A stretch of DNA of 64,000 bases, taken from NCBI GenBank assembly GCA_022393335.1, contig JAJEKB010021795.1:560217-624216 (forward strand), written 5' to 3'. Source of the DNA: Macrotrachela quadricornifera (Eukaryota > Rotifera > Eurotatoria > Philodinida > Philodinidae). The notes under the pieces were generated by a model. That model was not told where the DNA came from. It was given only the letters and a program-made list of their open reading frames with translations, and did not search any database. How positions within the stretch are numbered: the first letter of the stretch is position 1; each line of letters opens with the position of its first letter. Of this stretch, positions 33,094 through 43,488 are shown one piece after another. Made by a program: the position numbers and the translations under genes.

Positions 33094-34597
33094 CCCATAT
33101 GAAAGAAAACGACGCCATAAACGGTGCAAAACGGCTGCCTTTACAATGATCGTTTACGAAACACTGTGAAACGGTGAAGTACTATCATAAACGATGTAGT
33201 TTAAGATGACCGTTTCGGTGTTACCGAAAACAGCTGTCGTTTTACAGTATTACTACATCGAATTATAAAAGATACTTTAACGCATGGGTGCACATTGTCA
33301 GATGATATATTAGCAATATCTCTTGTTGATTTTTATCTATTATTGTAAAGGAATTCTTTTAGAATATTTCTATGAAGCACTTTCTTGTCGTTGAGATGCA
33401 TTTCATATCTTTCTTTTATTTTATTTATTATTACTGTACGTCCCTAATCGAATTTTTTCAACTGTTTTATATATCGATCAAAAGTTCCTATTCAGACACA
33501 CTTAACGACATCACACATATCCTTTGGATCGATGTCTATTTAATATTATGCGATGATCAATACGATCTCGATTGTGAAGCAATCGTGGTAAGTATACTTT
33601 TATCATAATCTTCTTTCATCACTTTCCTCGTAGAAAAGCACCATATACTTCCATAATTGGCCCTATTCTTTAGTACTATTTAGGTTGAGTTTATCGTTAC
33701 AAATGAATGGTAAGTATTATTATCTTTTCATACATTCTATTTATTTATTTAAAATTAAATATTTTTTTACTTATTTTAGACCAAATAAAGCATCGAAATA
33801 AATCGTAGTTATTACTTTTGTTAAAAATCTTTTTATTTATTTATTTAGGTTGCTCTTCATGTGACAAACAAATTGCAAGTACTATTTTTTTTTAAAAAAA
33901 AACTTTGTTTATTTATATTTTATAATTAAATGTTCTTTTTTTACTTTACAGATCAAATCAACTATTACAAGAATAGTAAATATTCTATTCATATAACATA
34001 ATTTTTTTTCTTTATTTAGATGCATTTTATTGTTACAAATAAATGATAAATATTATTTTTATTTCCAAATATTTTCTTTATTTAAGATTAAAATTTTTTA
34101 AAATTTTTAGATGAAATAAAACTATAAAATTGAATGATAAGTATTAGATTTATTTGAAATTAAATAGTTTATTTTTTAATTTTAGATTAAATGAATTTAC
34201 AACATTAAATTGTAAGTATTATATTTATTTAAAATCGAATAAGTTTTTTTTTATTTTAGATCAATTGAATTTATAAAATTAAATGGTAACTATTTTAGTT
34301 ATATGAGCTATTTGTTTTATTCATTTAAGTTACGATCTTATTGCTGGTCAGAAATGATAATTATTATTTTCATTTCAAAATATTTTATTTTTCTTATAAA
34401 TTACCATTGTTCACCGGAAATCGCCTTAAATAGCGTCATTAACGTTCTGGTGAAAAAATAACCCTCAATTCGAGCTCACGTAAAACGGTGGAAAACGATG
34501 ACCATTTTCTACCGTTTAGGGCACGAATTATGTCGTTTCTGCATCGTTCAAGGCAGTTTAAGGCGTCGTTTTAGACGGTTCGAATGATAGACTTGGG
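33094..34597. mobile_element. CCCA/AAACGG-ended repeat element with intron-like array, copy A
   Basis: The left end starts CCCATATGAAAGAAAACGAC and the right end, read inward, starts CCCAAGTCTATCATTCGAAC; both then carry AAAACGACGCC[A/T]TAAAC and further AAACGGY motifs. The ends span about 150-170 bp each. The core (about 33585-34380) is a tandem array of about ten units. Each unit has a T-rich stretch ending in TTTAG, 25-28 nt, then a donor-like GTAAGTATT or GATAAGTATT. Donor-like sites lie near 33588, 33710, 33806, 33876, 33977, 34047, 34137, 34212, 34285 and 34356. No protein is evident. Two shorter relatives lie at 48963-49763 and 55125-55977. No target duplication was found. I do not recognise the family. 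Confidence 0.6.
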
Positions 34598-34724
34598 TAA
34601 CATTAGATGGGAAATCATCATAAATGGCTTGTTTTCCAGTAAAAATATTACGGGAGGGGGCTTTGTATTCCCGTGCTCCTTTCCCTCCCCCTGGTGACTA
34701 TGCCACCATAAAATAGTGTTTTTA

Positions 34725-34965
34725 TGATTCTACAATGTCTATGGTTAATTTTTCTTTTTTGCGAAGCATACTTCTAAGTTTGTAACTTTCTTATTATATG
34801 AGTTAAGCGGGATCAGTCATAGGCTGTTTTGTAGAGTATCTTTTACTGCGTATTTCTACCAGAGAGATAAATTTTTAAGTTCGTGTTTTAATAATAGTAT
34901 AAAAAAAATTAATCATACAAATCGAGTTAGTATGCCTGTGTCACCCTTTATATAGTGACCAAGAG
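34725..34965. repeat. Solo arm of the long-TIR mariner relic family
   Basis: This block (GGTTAATTTTTCTTTTT..., CTTATTATATGAGTTAAGC, TAGAGTATCTTTTA, ..., ATAAAAAAAATTAATCAT) matches 57600-57820 directly and 56175-56390 in reverse complement. Here there is only one arm and no transposase remnant beside it. Confidence 0.6.
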
Positions 34966-34969
34966 CTAT

Positions 34970-35610
34970 TGTACATGAAATGCTTCATAATTTAGGTGAT
35001 AAGTATAACGATAATGATTACAGTAATTAATGGCAAATTAATGGTTTTGAAAAATATTTTATTTATAATAAGAGTTATTTAATTTAAAAAAACAAGTCAA
35101 CAGATTTTTCTTTTAAAAATAATAAAAATGTGATTGAATAAATGAACTTTGTTTTAGATGCAGTTATATTTGAAGGCAGATTTCATAGTATGTAGTCTAA
35201 TGATTAGTGGATATTTTTTTTTAAGTTTTATGCTACAGTTTGCTAATGCAGTTTTCCAAGGGGAAGAAGCATACTTTCATACTTTCAAAGCATAGAAGGA
35301 TCAAAAAGTACATCAAGTTACGTGAAATACGTATATGAATGTGTTTCAAAGTTCTTTGAAATTTCTTTGTAAGGAAAAATTCAATTTGAGCAATAAATCA
35401 GATAAGATTATTCTTATTTTTGTGATTTGTCTAGATTAGTGGAGAAAGGAAATCCTTTAACAAACAGAAATTTTTATCAATGAACATCAAAACAGTCCAT
35501 TATTTATGTACAAATTTTTTTGATTATCTTCAATTTTCATTTAAAATAAAAACACGAATCTCTTCAAGACGATTCAGTTTTATTATAAAATTTATATCAT
35601 TGAGATTTGC
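34970..35610. other. Intergenic, no gene seen
   Basis: AT-rich sequence; no domain or element end identified. Confidence 0.3.
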
Positions 35611-35616
35611 TTTAGA

Positions 35617-36474
35617 GCTTGTCCACGTAACGCGACACTTCGCTGATTAAGTTTTGAAAATTTTTTTTTCGATTTCAACATTTCTATATAGGCTACCAGA
35701 TACAGTTTTTAATGCTGGCTACGAATCTGACATTCATTTTATAAAAAAGTGACTTTTTTAATGTAACAAATCGAATTCTAAACTTCTCGAAAATGGTATT
35801 TTGGATCTTCCAAGCAGAAAATTTCTTCAAAACATGTCGCTACAAATACCATTCGATGCAGAATTTCATTCTCTACAAAATGAGATATTTGGTTTTGATT
35901 TTTCTAGTCAAAGGCAACTTCTGGCCTCCTGTAGAGTTCCCAACTTACTGCTCAGACTACGAGCCTCCACAGAGGTTTATCGATCTCATTCTCGAGTAGA
36001 AAGCTTAACAATATCGAAAGGACTAATACTTTAAAAAATCGAATCATTCTAAATATGTTAAGTGCCTCGAAACTGATCATCAAAATACTGTGTCACAGCG
36101 TTATGTTTGTTTTTTTTCATTTTTTGTACTAATGAAAAACGATTAAAGAGAAATCTTTTTTATCATTAGAAAGCTCATTGAAAGCTCTACAAAACTGCCT
36201 CTGAAAATAATTTATTTCAATTGTGTCTTTTGAGAAAAAGTGAGAAGAAAAGGGGCGTACTACAAGTTTAGGGTCCTTTTATGTCACAGCGTTATGCGAC
36301 CATAAAATCCTTGCAGAGACGCGAGACTTGAATCAAAACTATTGCTTTTTTACAATTGATAGAGTTTAATGAGCTGCATCCAATAGTATTTGAACGAACT
36401 CCCTAGCTTCTATGGTTCTCGGGAAAATTGGAAAATATTCTGTAAAAATGTCACAACGTTACGTTTGGACAAGC
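35617..36474. mobile_element. Inverted-repeat element with GTCACAGCGTTATG motifs
   Basis: The left end GCTTGTCCACGTAACGCGAC faces a right end that reads inward GCTTGTCCAAACGTAACGTT. Inside, GTGTCACAGCGTTATG recurs near 36091 and 36282. Length is 858 bp. Small open frames (35793-36034) overlap each other and are not supported as genes. This is probably a non-autonomous DNA element; the flanks give no exact duplication. Confidence 0.5.
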
Positions 36475-36723
36475 CGTTTAACTGTTGTCACACTACAATC
36501 ACTGTTATCTTCTTGATTAGCAACGATGCCATCATTAATCATAAGATCGACACAATATAAAAAGAACGAAGAAATATAGACATACACTTGTTCCCTCTTA
36601 TAATTTTCTCAATCAACGTTGTTAAATATAAATTTTAAAATATTTCATCTTTATTACAAAAAAAATTATTTTATTGTCTCAGTTAAATATACGCGGCATA
36701 TAATGATGAACATCAGTAATGGA

Positions 36724-38595
36724 TTATTTTTTGAATAAAAAACATGACAATTTTTTTAAAATGGATAAAATTATACCATTCTGAAGATTGACATTACTGT
36801 ATTTTTCTTTTGAAAATAACAAACATTCACGAAAATATTGCATTTCATAATTTTTTTTAACTTCTTTCACATCTAAATGTTTAATAATTTTGTCCAAATC
36901 TCCTCTCATTGGATTCACATAACCATCCTTACGATCATAAATTATTAATGTCTGTAAATTTTTGAAATTTGTCAATAACTTCATGATAATAGGTGCATAT
37001 GCTTCAGATGCTGTCATACTTCTATTAAAGAATATATCTATATATTGAACATTTGAAAAATAAACATAACTCATTGTTGCTAAATATTCAACTGTAAAAA
37101 ATGCTTGCATATTCAAATGTTGAATTTTTTCATTCAATATTTCAGTTAATTCGCTATCCATTGAAGGTAAATTTGTTTTCGATAAGATCAAATGTTTTAA
37201 ATTTGGTAATGCATATATTAACCATTCTTTTATATTTTCGATAGATCCTCTTCTACATTCAATTGTAGTTACATTATCTAATGTTATAGGAATTACTTCT
37301 TGTTCATTTTTATTTACATATAAATCTTCAGTTATATTTATACTATAATCATAATAAGGACCAAATTTAATGAAAGTTAATTTTGGCATTTTCATTTTAA
37401 GTTCTTTTATAATATTTAAATTATATTTTAAAGTTATTGGTACTTCAATAGATTTAACATAATACCATAATCGAGAATTTGTTATAAAAACTTCAGGATT
37501 ATTTGACTTAATACTATCAAAACTATTAGGAAAATGATGAAGATAATCAAAATGAAATGGTAATGTATAAAAATAATTTCTATGCATTCCAAATGTCCAA
37601 TTATGATCAAACCAATATTGATCTTGAAATTGTGATAGAATTATATTATTATCTATTCGATTATTATATAATCGAGCATAAAGATGAAATTGTTTTAATT
37701 CTATCATTGATTCTAAAAATTGTTTAAGTTTTATACTATTAAATGGAATTTCATTTGTATCATCCGTATTCAAACTAAGTAAATTAAGTGATAAACAAGT
37801 TAATGATGATGAAAATTGTTTTATATCATTAATTAGTTGTTCAAAATTAATTAAATTTACAAAAGATAATTGTTCGAATGTTAAATAAAGTTTTTTTAAT
37901 TTAATAGAAATTTTTTTAATCGGTGTTATTGAATCATATGGTAATCTTGTATGAATATTTAAATATTTTAAATTTGGTGCATATTCAATTAATGTAAATA
38001 TATATTGAAAATTAATTAATATTAATTTTAATGAATATAAATTTAAATTAATTCCATAAATTATTTTACTAATTGTTATTATAGATGGACATTGAAAGAT
38101 TTTTAATGAACTTTTATCATTAAAAACTTTATCTAGTACATCATATTGATTATATGAATACTTATTAGATGATAAACTGGAAAATAATGGATTTTCTTGG
38201 ATTTTAAATGAATGTAAATGTATAAATTGTTCATTTTCGAAAATTAATTTGAAATGTTCTTGTGGAAAATCATATGATGAAGATATAATTATAGATTTTA
38301 AATTAGGAAAATATTTTAATGGAAAAGATAAGTTTATTTTATTTATATTTAATGATTCAATATAAAATCCAATAAGCGAAAGAATATTTTTCCATATATT
38401 CAATTTTGTTGTTGGTAATTCTAGATAATTTAAATAGCGTTTATTTTGTAATAATAAATTATTGAATCGTTGATTGAAATGAAAGAATGTATAGAGAATA
38501 TCATTATTGGATAAATAATCAAATATATGAAATATAATTTCTGTAGGTAAATGATCAAACCATGTTCTTGATTCAGTATGAATAACAGTCTCCAT
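36724..38595 (-). CDS. F-box protein with leucine-rich C-terminal region, second paralogue
   Basis: A single-exon frame of 623 aa, paralogous along its whole length to 18502-20295. The N-terminal F-box is at residues about 11-52 (WFDHLPTEIIFHIFDYLSNND, then FNQRFNNLLLQN). The remainder shows irregular leucine-rich strands (LKHLILSKTNL, NLQTLIIYDR). It is expected to bridge Skp1/cullin to a target protein for ubiquitination. Compared with its paralogue it has about 25 extra C-terminal residues (KLSCFLFKK end) because the other copy stops right after the shared LFSKK. An AATAAA signal on the minus strand lies about 70 bp past the stop (36650-36655). The two copies are about 18 kb apart in the same orientation, with unrelated genes between. 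Confidence 0.88.
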   Translation of the reverse strand: METVIHTESRTWFDHLPTEIIFHIFDYLSNNDILYTFFHFNQRFNNLLLQNKRYLNYLELPTTKLNIWKNILSLIGFYIESLNINKINLSFPLKYFPNLKSIIISSSYDFPQEHFKLIFENEQFIHLHSFKIQENPLFSSLSSNKYSYNQYDVLDKVFNDKSSLKIFQCPSIITISKIIYGINLNLYSLKLILINFQYIFTLIEYAPNLKYLNIHTRLPYDSITPIKKISIKLKKLYLTFEQLSFVNLINFEQLINDIKQFSSSLTCLSLNLLSLNTDDTNEIPFNSIKLKQFLESMIELKQFHLYARLYNNRIDNNIILSQFQDQYWFDHNWTFGMHRNYFYTLPFHFDYLHHFPNSFDSIKSNNPEVFITNSRLWYYVKSIEVPITLKYNLNIIKELKMKMPKLTFIKFGPYYDYSINITEDLYVNKNEQEVIPITLDNVTTIECRRGSIENIKEWLIYALPNLKHLILSKTNLPSMDSELTEILNEKIQHLNMQAFFTVEYLATMSYVYFSNVQYIDIFFNRSMTASEAYAPIIMKLLTNFKNLQTLIIYDRKDGYVNPMRGDLDKIIKHLDVKEVKKNYEMQYFRECLLFSKEKYSNVNLQNGIILSILKKLSCFLFKK

Positions 38596-38619
38596 ATTTG
38601 AAATAATGTGTTCTCAGAT

Positions 38620-40098
38620 TTCTCATGTAAAGTGTAGTCGAATGAAAAAAAAGTAACAGAATCAATATTGATTCAGTGATAAATGTGTCAGAAGTGGAAT
38701 TCTATGTAAAATATAGTTTATACAAATGTATATATGATAAAAAAATATACTTCATTGATCTGAAAACTAGAAAAGAGCATATGTTTAAAAAGATTTATGT
38801 TAATCAAATATATTTTGTCTGATGTTATTGAGGGAATGTTGCGTTTTTTTAACTGAAGAAACTTTAATGTCATTTTATTTATCAAAAATGCACAGATTAA
38901 TCATAAAAGTAGTCTTACAAAATGATCTAAGACACATCAGTTAATAAGTAAGTATGCGACAACTTCAGTTCTACAGCTTGCGAGAGATGAATTAACGAAC
39001 TGACATATTCATCCAACACATATGAACGGGAAATGATCTCTTTACTTTTGTAAGATCTACCTTGAAGTATTAACTATAAATCTTTTCAAATTGTCTAGAA
39101 AGAATCTCTGTTCTCACGTTATTTCTTTCAGACAATCGAATTTCAGCATAAATTCCTTTTTTTACTATAATGGAGACAGAAGATGGTGCCGGTACAGTTA
39201 TATACGGGTTTTATTTTTTTAAATCAAATCTTATGTAATAACTATCGTTGTTGATCGCGAAAATTGAAGAATCTTAATATTACAATAATAACTTAATTTC
39301 AAATGCAGTTTTATCCTGTTTATAATAAGAAAATTTTTGATCTTATACCATCATTTTCAACTAAAAGTCAGGACTTTTAAACAGATATTACAAAAACGAA
39401 ACAAAAAGAAAAATCTGTAACTTATATTTATACATCATAAATATTAACAAGATAAAGGTTGACACCGATAACTAGTATTTCCATATAGATCCATCATTAT
39501 TATTATTCATTTGATTATAATAAGTTCAATGAGCAATTATTATCCGATTAATAACATGAATGAAATTTATAGCATTAGTGGAACTAATAACAAAATGTAG
39601 TTCATTTAATTTTATAAAAAAATTATTATGAAATTATTCGAAATACCTGTATATCTGCTTATATCTCATGTCGCTGCTTTTTTTTATCAAAATCGTTGGT
39701 TCAAGTGATTCATTATTTTTTTAGGAATTTCCTACTGATTTTTTCGATTGAATTACTATTTTTTTTCCATGAAAACGCCAATTTTCATAAAAAAAAAATC
39801 ATTTTTTATATGCTACAGTATATTATGTTATGTGACTCTACATTTTTCTCTATTCGTTTATTTTCTAACGAATGGCTATGTTTGTAGTGTCACCTTTAAT
39901 AAATAACGAAACTCATAAAGTAAGTGAAAGCAAGCGATGTCGCTGGTGATAGTGATTTCCTTGCGTTCATACTTATAATAGATGCGATGTTAAGCACAAT
40001 TTAAGGTTTTCCTTTTACAAGAGTTGAGTAATATTCCATACAATGAGATACAAAAAAAATCCATTATGAATTGTTTATGTTCATATGACCGTATTTAA
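38620..40098. other. Intergenic, no gene seen
   Basis: AT-rich sequence upstream of the F-box gene. Short frames such as 39696-39887 are hydrophobic by base composition only. No element ends found. Confidence 0.35.
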
Positions 40099-40674
40099 CC
40101 CTTTGAGTCCCGGCGACGTATATATACGTCCTAGTATTTGTTCACTGTTGATGTATATCTCACGTATTGGCTAATCCCTGAAGGATTGTTCCTTCTTAGC
40201 TTATTATCATTTTGGGATATTCTAGGATGGGAATATTCCTTGTCTTTATCACCTTCTATAGTACTATGACCTGTAAGGTCCTAAAGGTCATACGTTATGT
40301 CATCTCTCAAGTTCTGCATATCTTTTCTCTCTTTCTTTGTGTCATATAGATCCCTTTCCTTTCTTCTACCTTCGTACATGATGTCATGTTTTTTCTTTGC
40401 TTATTCCACAAACATTGCAATCAAAACACCCTCTAAGGAACTAGGCAATATGCACATCCCATAATGTCCAAAGTGATACACAGTATATGTATGTTGACTA
40501 CAATGTACCTCTGTGTATTGTTAGTTGCTTTAAAGACTATCATACAGAAATGGACTACTAATGCTTATTTGACGCAGAAATGCGGTTTCTTTCAAAAAAA
40601 CTAAATAAAAGGACCAAATTTAAACATTACTTATAAAAATTTGGATTTTCGCAAAAAAGCCGGGACTCAAAGGG
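40099..40674. mobile_element. piggyBac-type MITE flanked by TTAA
   Basis: Both ends carry CCCTTTGAGTCCCGGC in inverted orientation, each directly next to TTAA (40095-40098 and 40675-40678), the piggyBac target. Length is 576 bp with no transposase frame, so it is non-autonomous. The CCCTTTGAG start is a known style of piggyBac MITE ends. Confidence 0.88.
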
Positions 40675-40679
40675 TTAAT

Positions 40680-41270
40680 AGACAAAGAGAAAAATAGCCT
40701 TATTATTCGCGATTGCAGAAATAAAAGAGACATTCGCAGCCCTCATCAAAATGGAACAAGGGTAGAAATAATTATGTCGAACAATCCAGAACGGAGACGA
40801 CGAGTTTCGAGATATTCCTGAGATTTCATGGGAGCAGTATTTCGGTGAATGGATTTTTTTGGTTTCGTCCGAAATCGACAGAAACCTATCAGAAGCGGCT
40901 GCCGAATACAGTCATCGGGTTTTTGCGTTGAATTCTCGATATTTTCTCGTGGGTTCGAAACGAAAACGGTGCGTTTCTTGAGAGCTTTTGCTGGAACGTC
41001 AGGAAATATTGCTTCAGGTATCATCAACGTGGAAGATCCTACGAGAGTTTGATAGTTGACGAAAATAATTATATATTTCTGAAATTTCTCCTCTATTATC
41101 TCTTAGATTAAAACATTCTTTGTTATCAAAACATCGCGCTTGAAATTCTCTACAAGACTACATATGACTGGATCTCCAAAATTCTTCCAGATACATTAGA
41201 AAAAAGATGAAAAATCAAAACATATAAAAGTAGCAAAGTACAATAAATTAGACTAAGGAGAGAAAGACTA
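40680..41270. other. Region with overlapping open frames, not assigned
   Basis: 40746-41027 (minus) and 40849-41052 (plus) are open on opposite strands over the same bases, which have higher GC content than the surroundings. Neither product resembles a family I know. It could be part of another repeat. Confidence 0.25.
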
Positions 41271-42106
41271 TTCGGGCTTCCGATCCATTCCCGACAAATT
41301 CAGTGTTTCCTTATTTTCGCATCAAAGACTACAGATAAGAGCCAAAGGGCATAGGTTAATGTTTAACCACAATGAATGAAAGAAAGCTATACTTACATTT
41401 CAGCCATTCCGGTGGTTTGAAACTAGTCTTTTTCTTCTTGCTTGTTCCCTCTTGGTCAAAGCCGCATTTCCAAAAAACCATCTCCTTCACTATCACAATT
41501 ACAAAACATGTTATTATTCCAGGCGCATATCACCAGATCGTCCAAACCTCTTATCAATCTGGATAACCCTATTCACTGTTCTTACGACAGTGACAAAAGC
41601 GGTCACCCAACGAATCGTTTCACTTCCCTCCCTCCAACCCACTGTCTCTCCACTATTGTACTGAGACAACATGGTGCTGTTCGGGGCGCATTTTAGCAGA
41701 TCACGAAAGCCTCTTATCGGTGTGAACAATCCTAGTCCTTGTTCTTACAAAAGTGACAAACTCGTTCGCCCAACGAACGGGTTTCGCTTCCAACGCTTCC
41801 ATTTTAGGCAACCAGGAAACGAAAACCATTTTCAACATTCGAATTCATATCGCAGTTAGCATTAAAGCTACCATGGTCCTGCATTTAAGTGCATCTTGGA
41901 CGCCGCTCTATAGTCAATATGTAGTAAATACCAGGTACCGCAACGTACGTAAAATAGTTGAACATCATTAATAGTACATATAAGTAAAATGTGTGTTTTA
42001 AATTAAGGATCTATTTATACCCATTAATTATTATGTAGTTTTATGGTGTTTTATGTCTACTATATATTATAGATTGTTTGGACTCCTTGAAGTTCTTTAG
42101 GCTATA

Positions 42107-42893
42107 CAGTCGAGTCCACTTATAAGAGTCTCGGATAAAGGAGCGGTTCGCTTATAAGAACTTTGTTTTGGCGTTTTTTTCCGATTTTAGTTTGCATAAA
42201 AGAGCCTGTTTATTTATATGATTGTAAATATGCACCTATGTTCTTCTTTTCTTTTGGATTATGCGAAATCAATCGATATTTTAAAAGCGTTGCATATGCT
42301 CAAACGAGTGTGGTTTCTCGTTTCGCTCGCTACAATCGAAAACTGTTTTCGGAAACCCGATTTTTTAGTTAGTGACGACACTAGCGACGCGGACGTAATG
42401 CAGGAGACTTTGGATGTGTCGGAATTCGTTGGAACCATATAAGAAGAAGATTTCGAGGCGTTCGTCGATTGTGATAAGGAATCCGGGTGTTTTGGAAATC
42501 TCACGGATGCTGAAATTTGCGATTCCGTGAAACTAAATAGACAAGGAATGGTCAATTTAGAGGAAGAACACGCAGAAGAAGCCGGAATCGTTGATGAATC
42601 GATACCAGATGTCTCTCATAAAGATGCGCTAATGCATCTTTCGACGGTTCGCAAGTATTTGGAAGAGAATTTTATAGAATACAATTCATATTATGATATC
42701 GATGACATGATCGAAATGAACACTTTAATTAATCTTACTCAAAGTAAAATTATGTATGTCTATGCACTACTTGATAAATGTTGACAAGAACAAATTTTTG
42801 CATTGTTTTACATATATTTCGGATAAACGAGTGGTGCACATATAAGAGCCTTTTTTGAGATCCCGACGGCGCTCTTATAAGTGGACTCTACTG
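42107..42893 (+). mobile_element. pogo/Tigger-like element, internally deleted
   Basis: Ends are CAGTCGAGTCCACTTATAAG on the left and its relative CAGTAGAGTCCACTTATAAG read inward on the right. TA dinucleotides lie at 42105-42106 and 42894-42895. Further GGTTCGCTTATAAG and GTGGTGCACATATAAGAG motifs lie just inside. Only the C-terminal part of a transposase remains. Length 787 bp. Confidence 0.85.
42218..42784 (+). pseudogene. C-terminal remnant of a pogo/Tigger (CENP-B-like) transposase
   Basis: Two plus-strand frames remain, 42218-42442 and 42527-42784. The second has an acidic stretch followed by DALMHLSTVRKYLEEN, typical of the region after the DDE domain in Tigger/jerky-type proteins, where a DALxxLxxLRRYLE helix is common. 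The helix-turn-helix, CENP-B and DDE domains are gone. A stop near 42440 separates the parts. It cannot make active transposase. Confidence 0.65.
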
Positions 42894-42895
42894 TA

Positions 42896-43177
42896 CACTG
42901 AAAAAAATAAAGGTTTATGATTTTGCAACGTATAATAAACCCTTTTTTCCGTTTCTGAACAGCGTCATAAACGAAAAAAAGGGTATATAACTGCCGATAT
43001 ACCCTCAAAAGTTTATCAGACTGCAACGTATGAAATACGCTTTTTGGGTAGATCAAGAGGAAGCGTATATCAAAAGGTTTATGACATTGATGAACGAAAA
43101 AAACGTACATTAAAGGGTTCATCAGTTTGATAAATCATTTTCGAGGGTTTATCACTCTACGCTTATTTTTTTCAGTG
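42896..43177. mobile_element. MITE with CACTGAAAAAAATAA ends
   Basis: The left end CACTGAAAAAAATAA and the right end TTATTTTTTTCAGTG are exact inverted repeats. TA flanks both sides (42894-42895 and 43178-43179). The left TA is also the right-hand target duplication of the pogo-like element, so the two are immediate neighbours. The interior repeats GGTTTAT/ATAAACC motifs and has no coding. Confidence 0.82.
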
Positions 43178-43488
43178 TAATAACATCAAAAGCTTTCTTT
43201 CAGTATAATGAAAAATAGCTACTGCCGCATAGTACAGTTCGTTCGCGGGATTTCGCGGGAGTTTAAATTCAAGTTTAAATTTATCGTTTGATAGAACATG
43301 TTATGATTCATCTTCAGTTGATATGCCATCAAACGTTCACTGAGGTATTTGGCATTTTGTAGCAGAATACCATGTTCCCTCTTAGACTCACCTGAGAAAT
43401 CAACTTTCGAATTTGAATTTGAAACTTTGCGCAAAGAAAGTCCTCAATGAGACTAGTTAATCCTGAAAGTTTCGAATATCTTGGTTGC

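Noticed and set aside
33372..33608. A 78-codon open frame in copy A of the AAACGG family
   Set aside because: It runs into the intron-like array, is hydrophobic by base composition, and has no counterpart in copies B and C.
40746..41052. Opposing open frames of 93 and 67 codons
   Set aside because: They overlap on opposite strands in a locally GC-richer patch; no motif or homology could be recognised, so no gene is claimed.
41372..41859. Several overlapping plus-strand open frames
   Set aside because: They fall in the dispersed repeat; the matching part of the other copy (13.7-14.2 kb) does not keep the same frames open.
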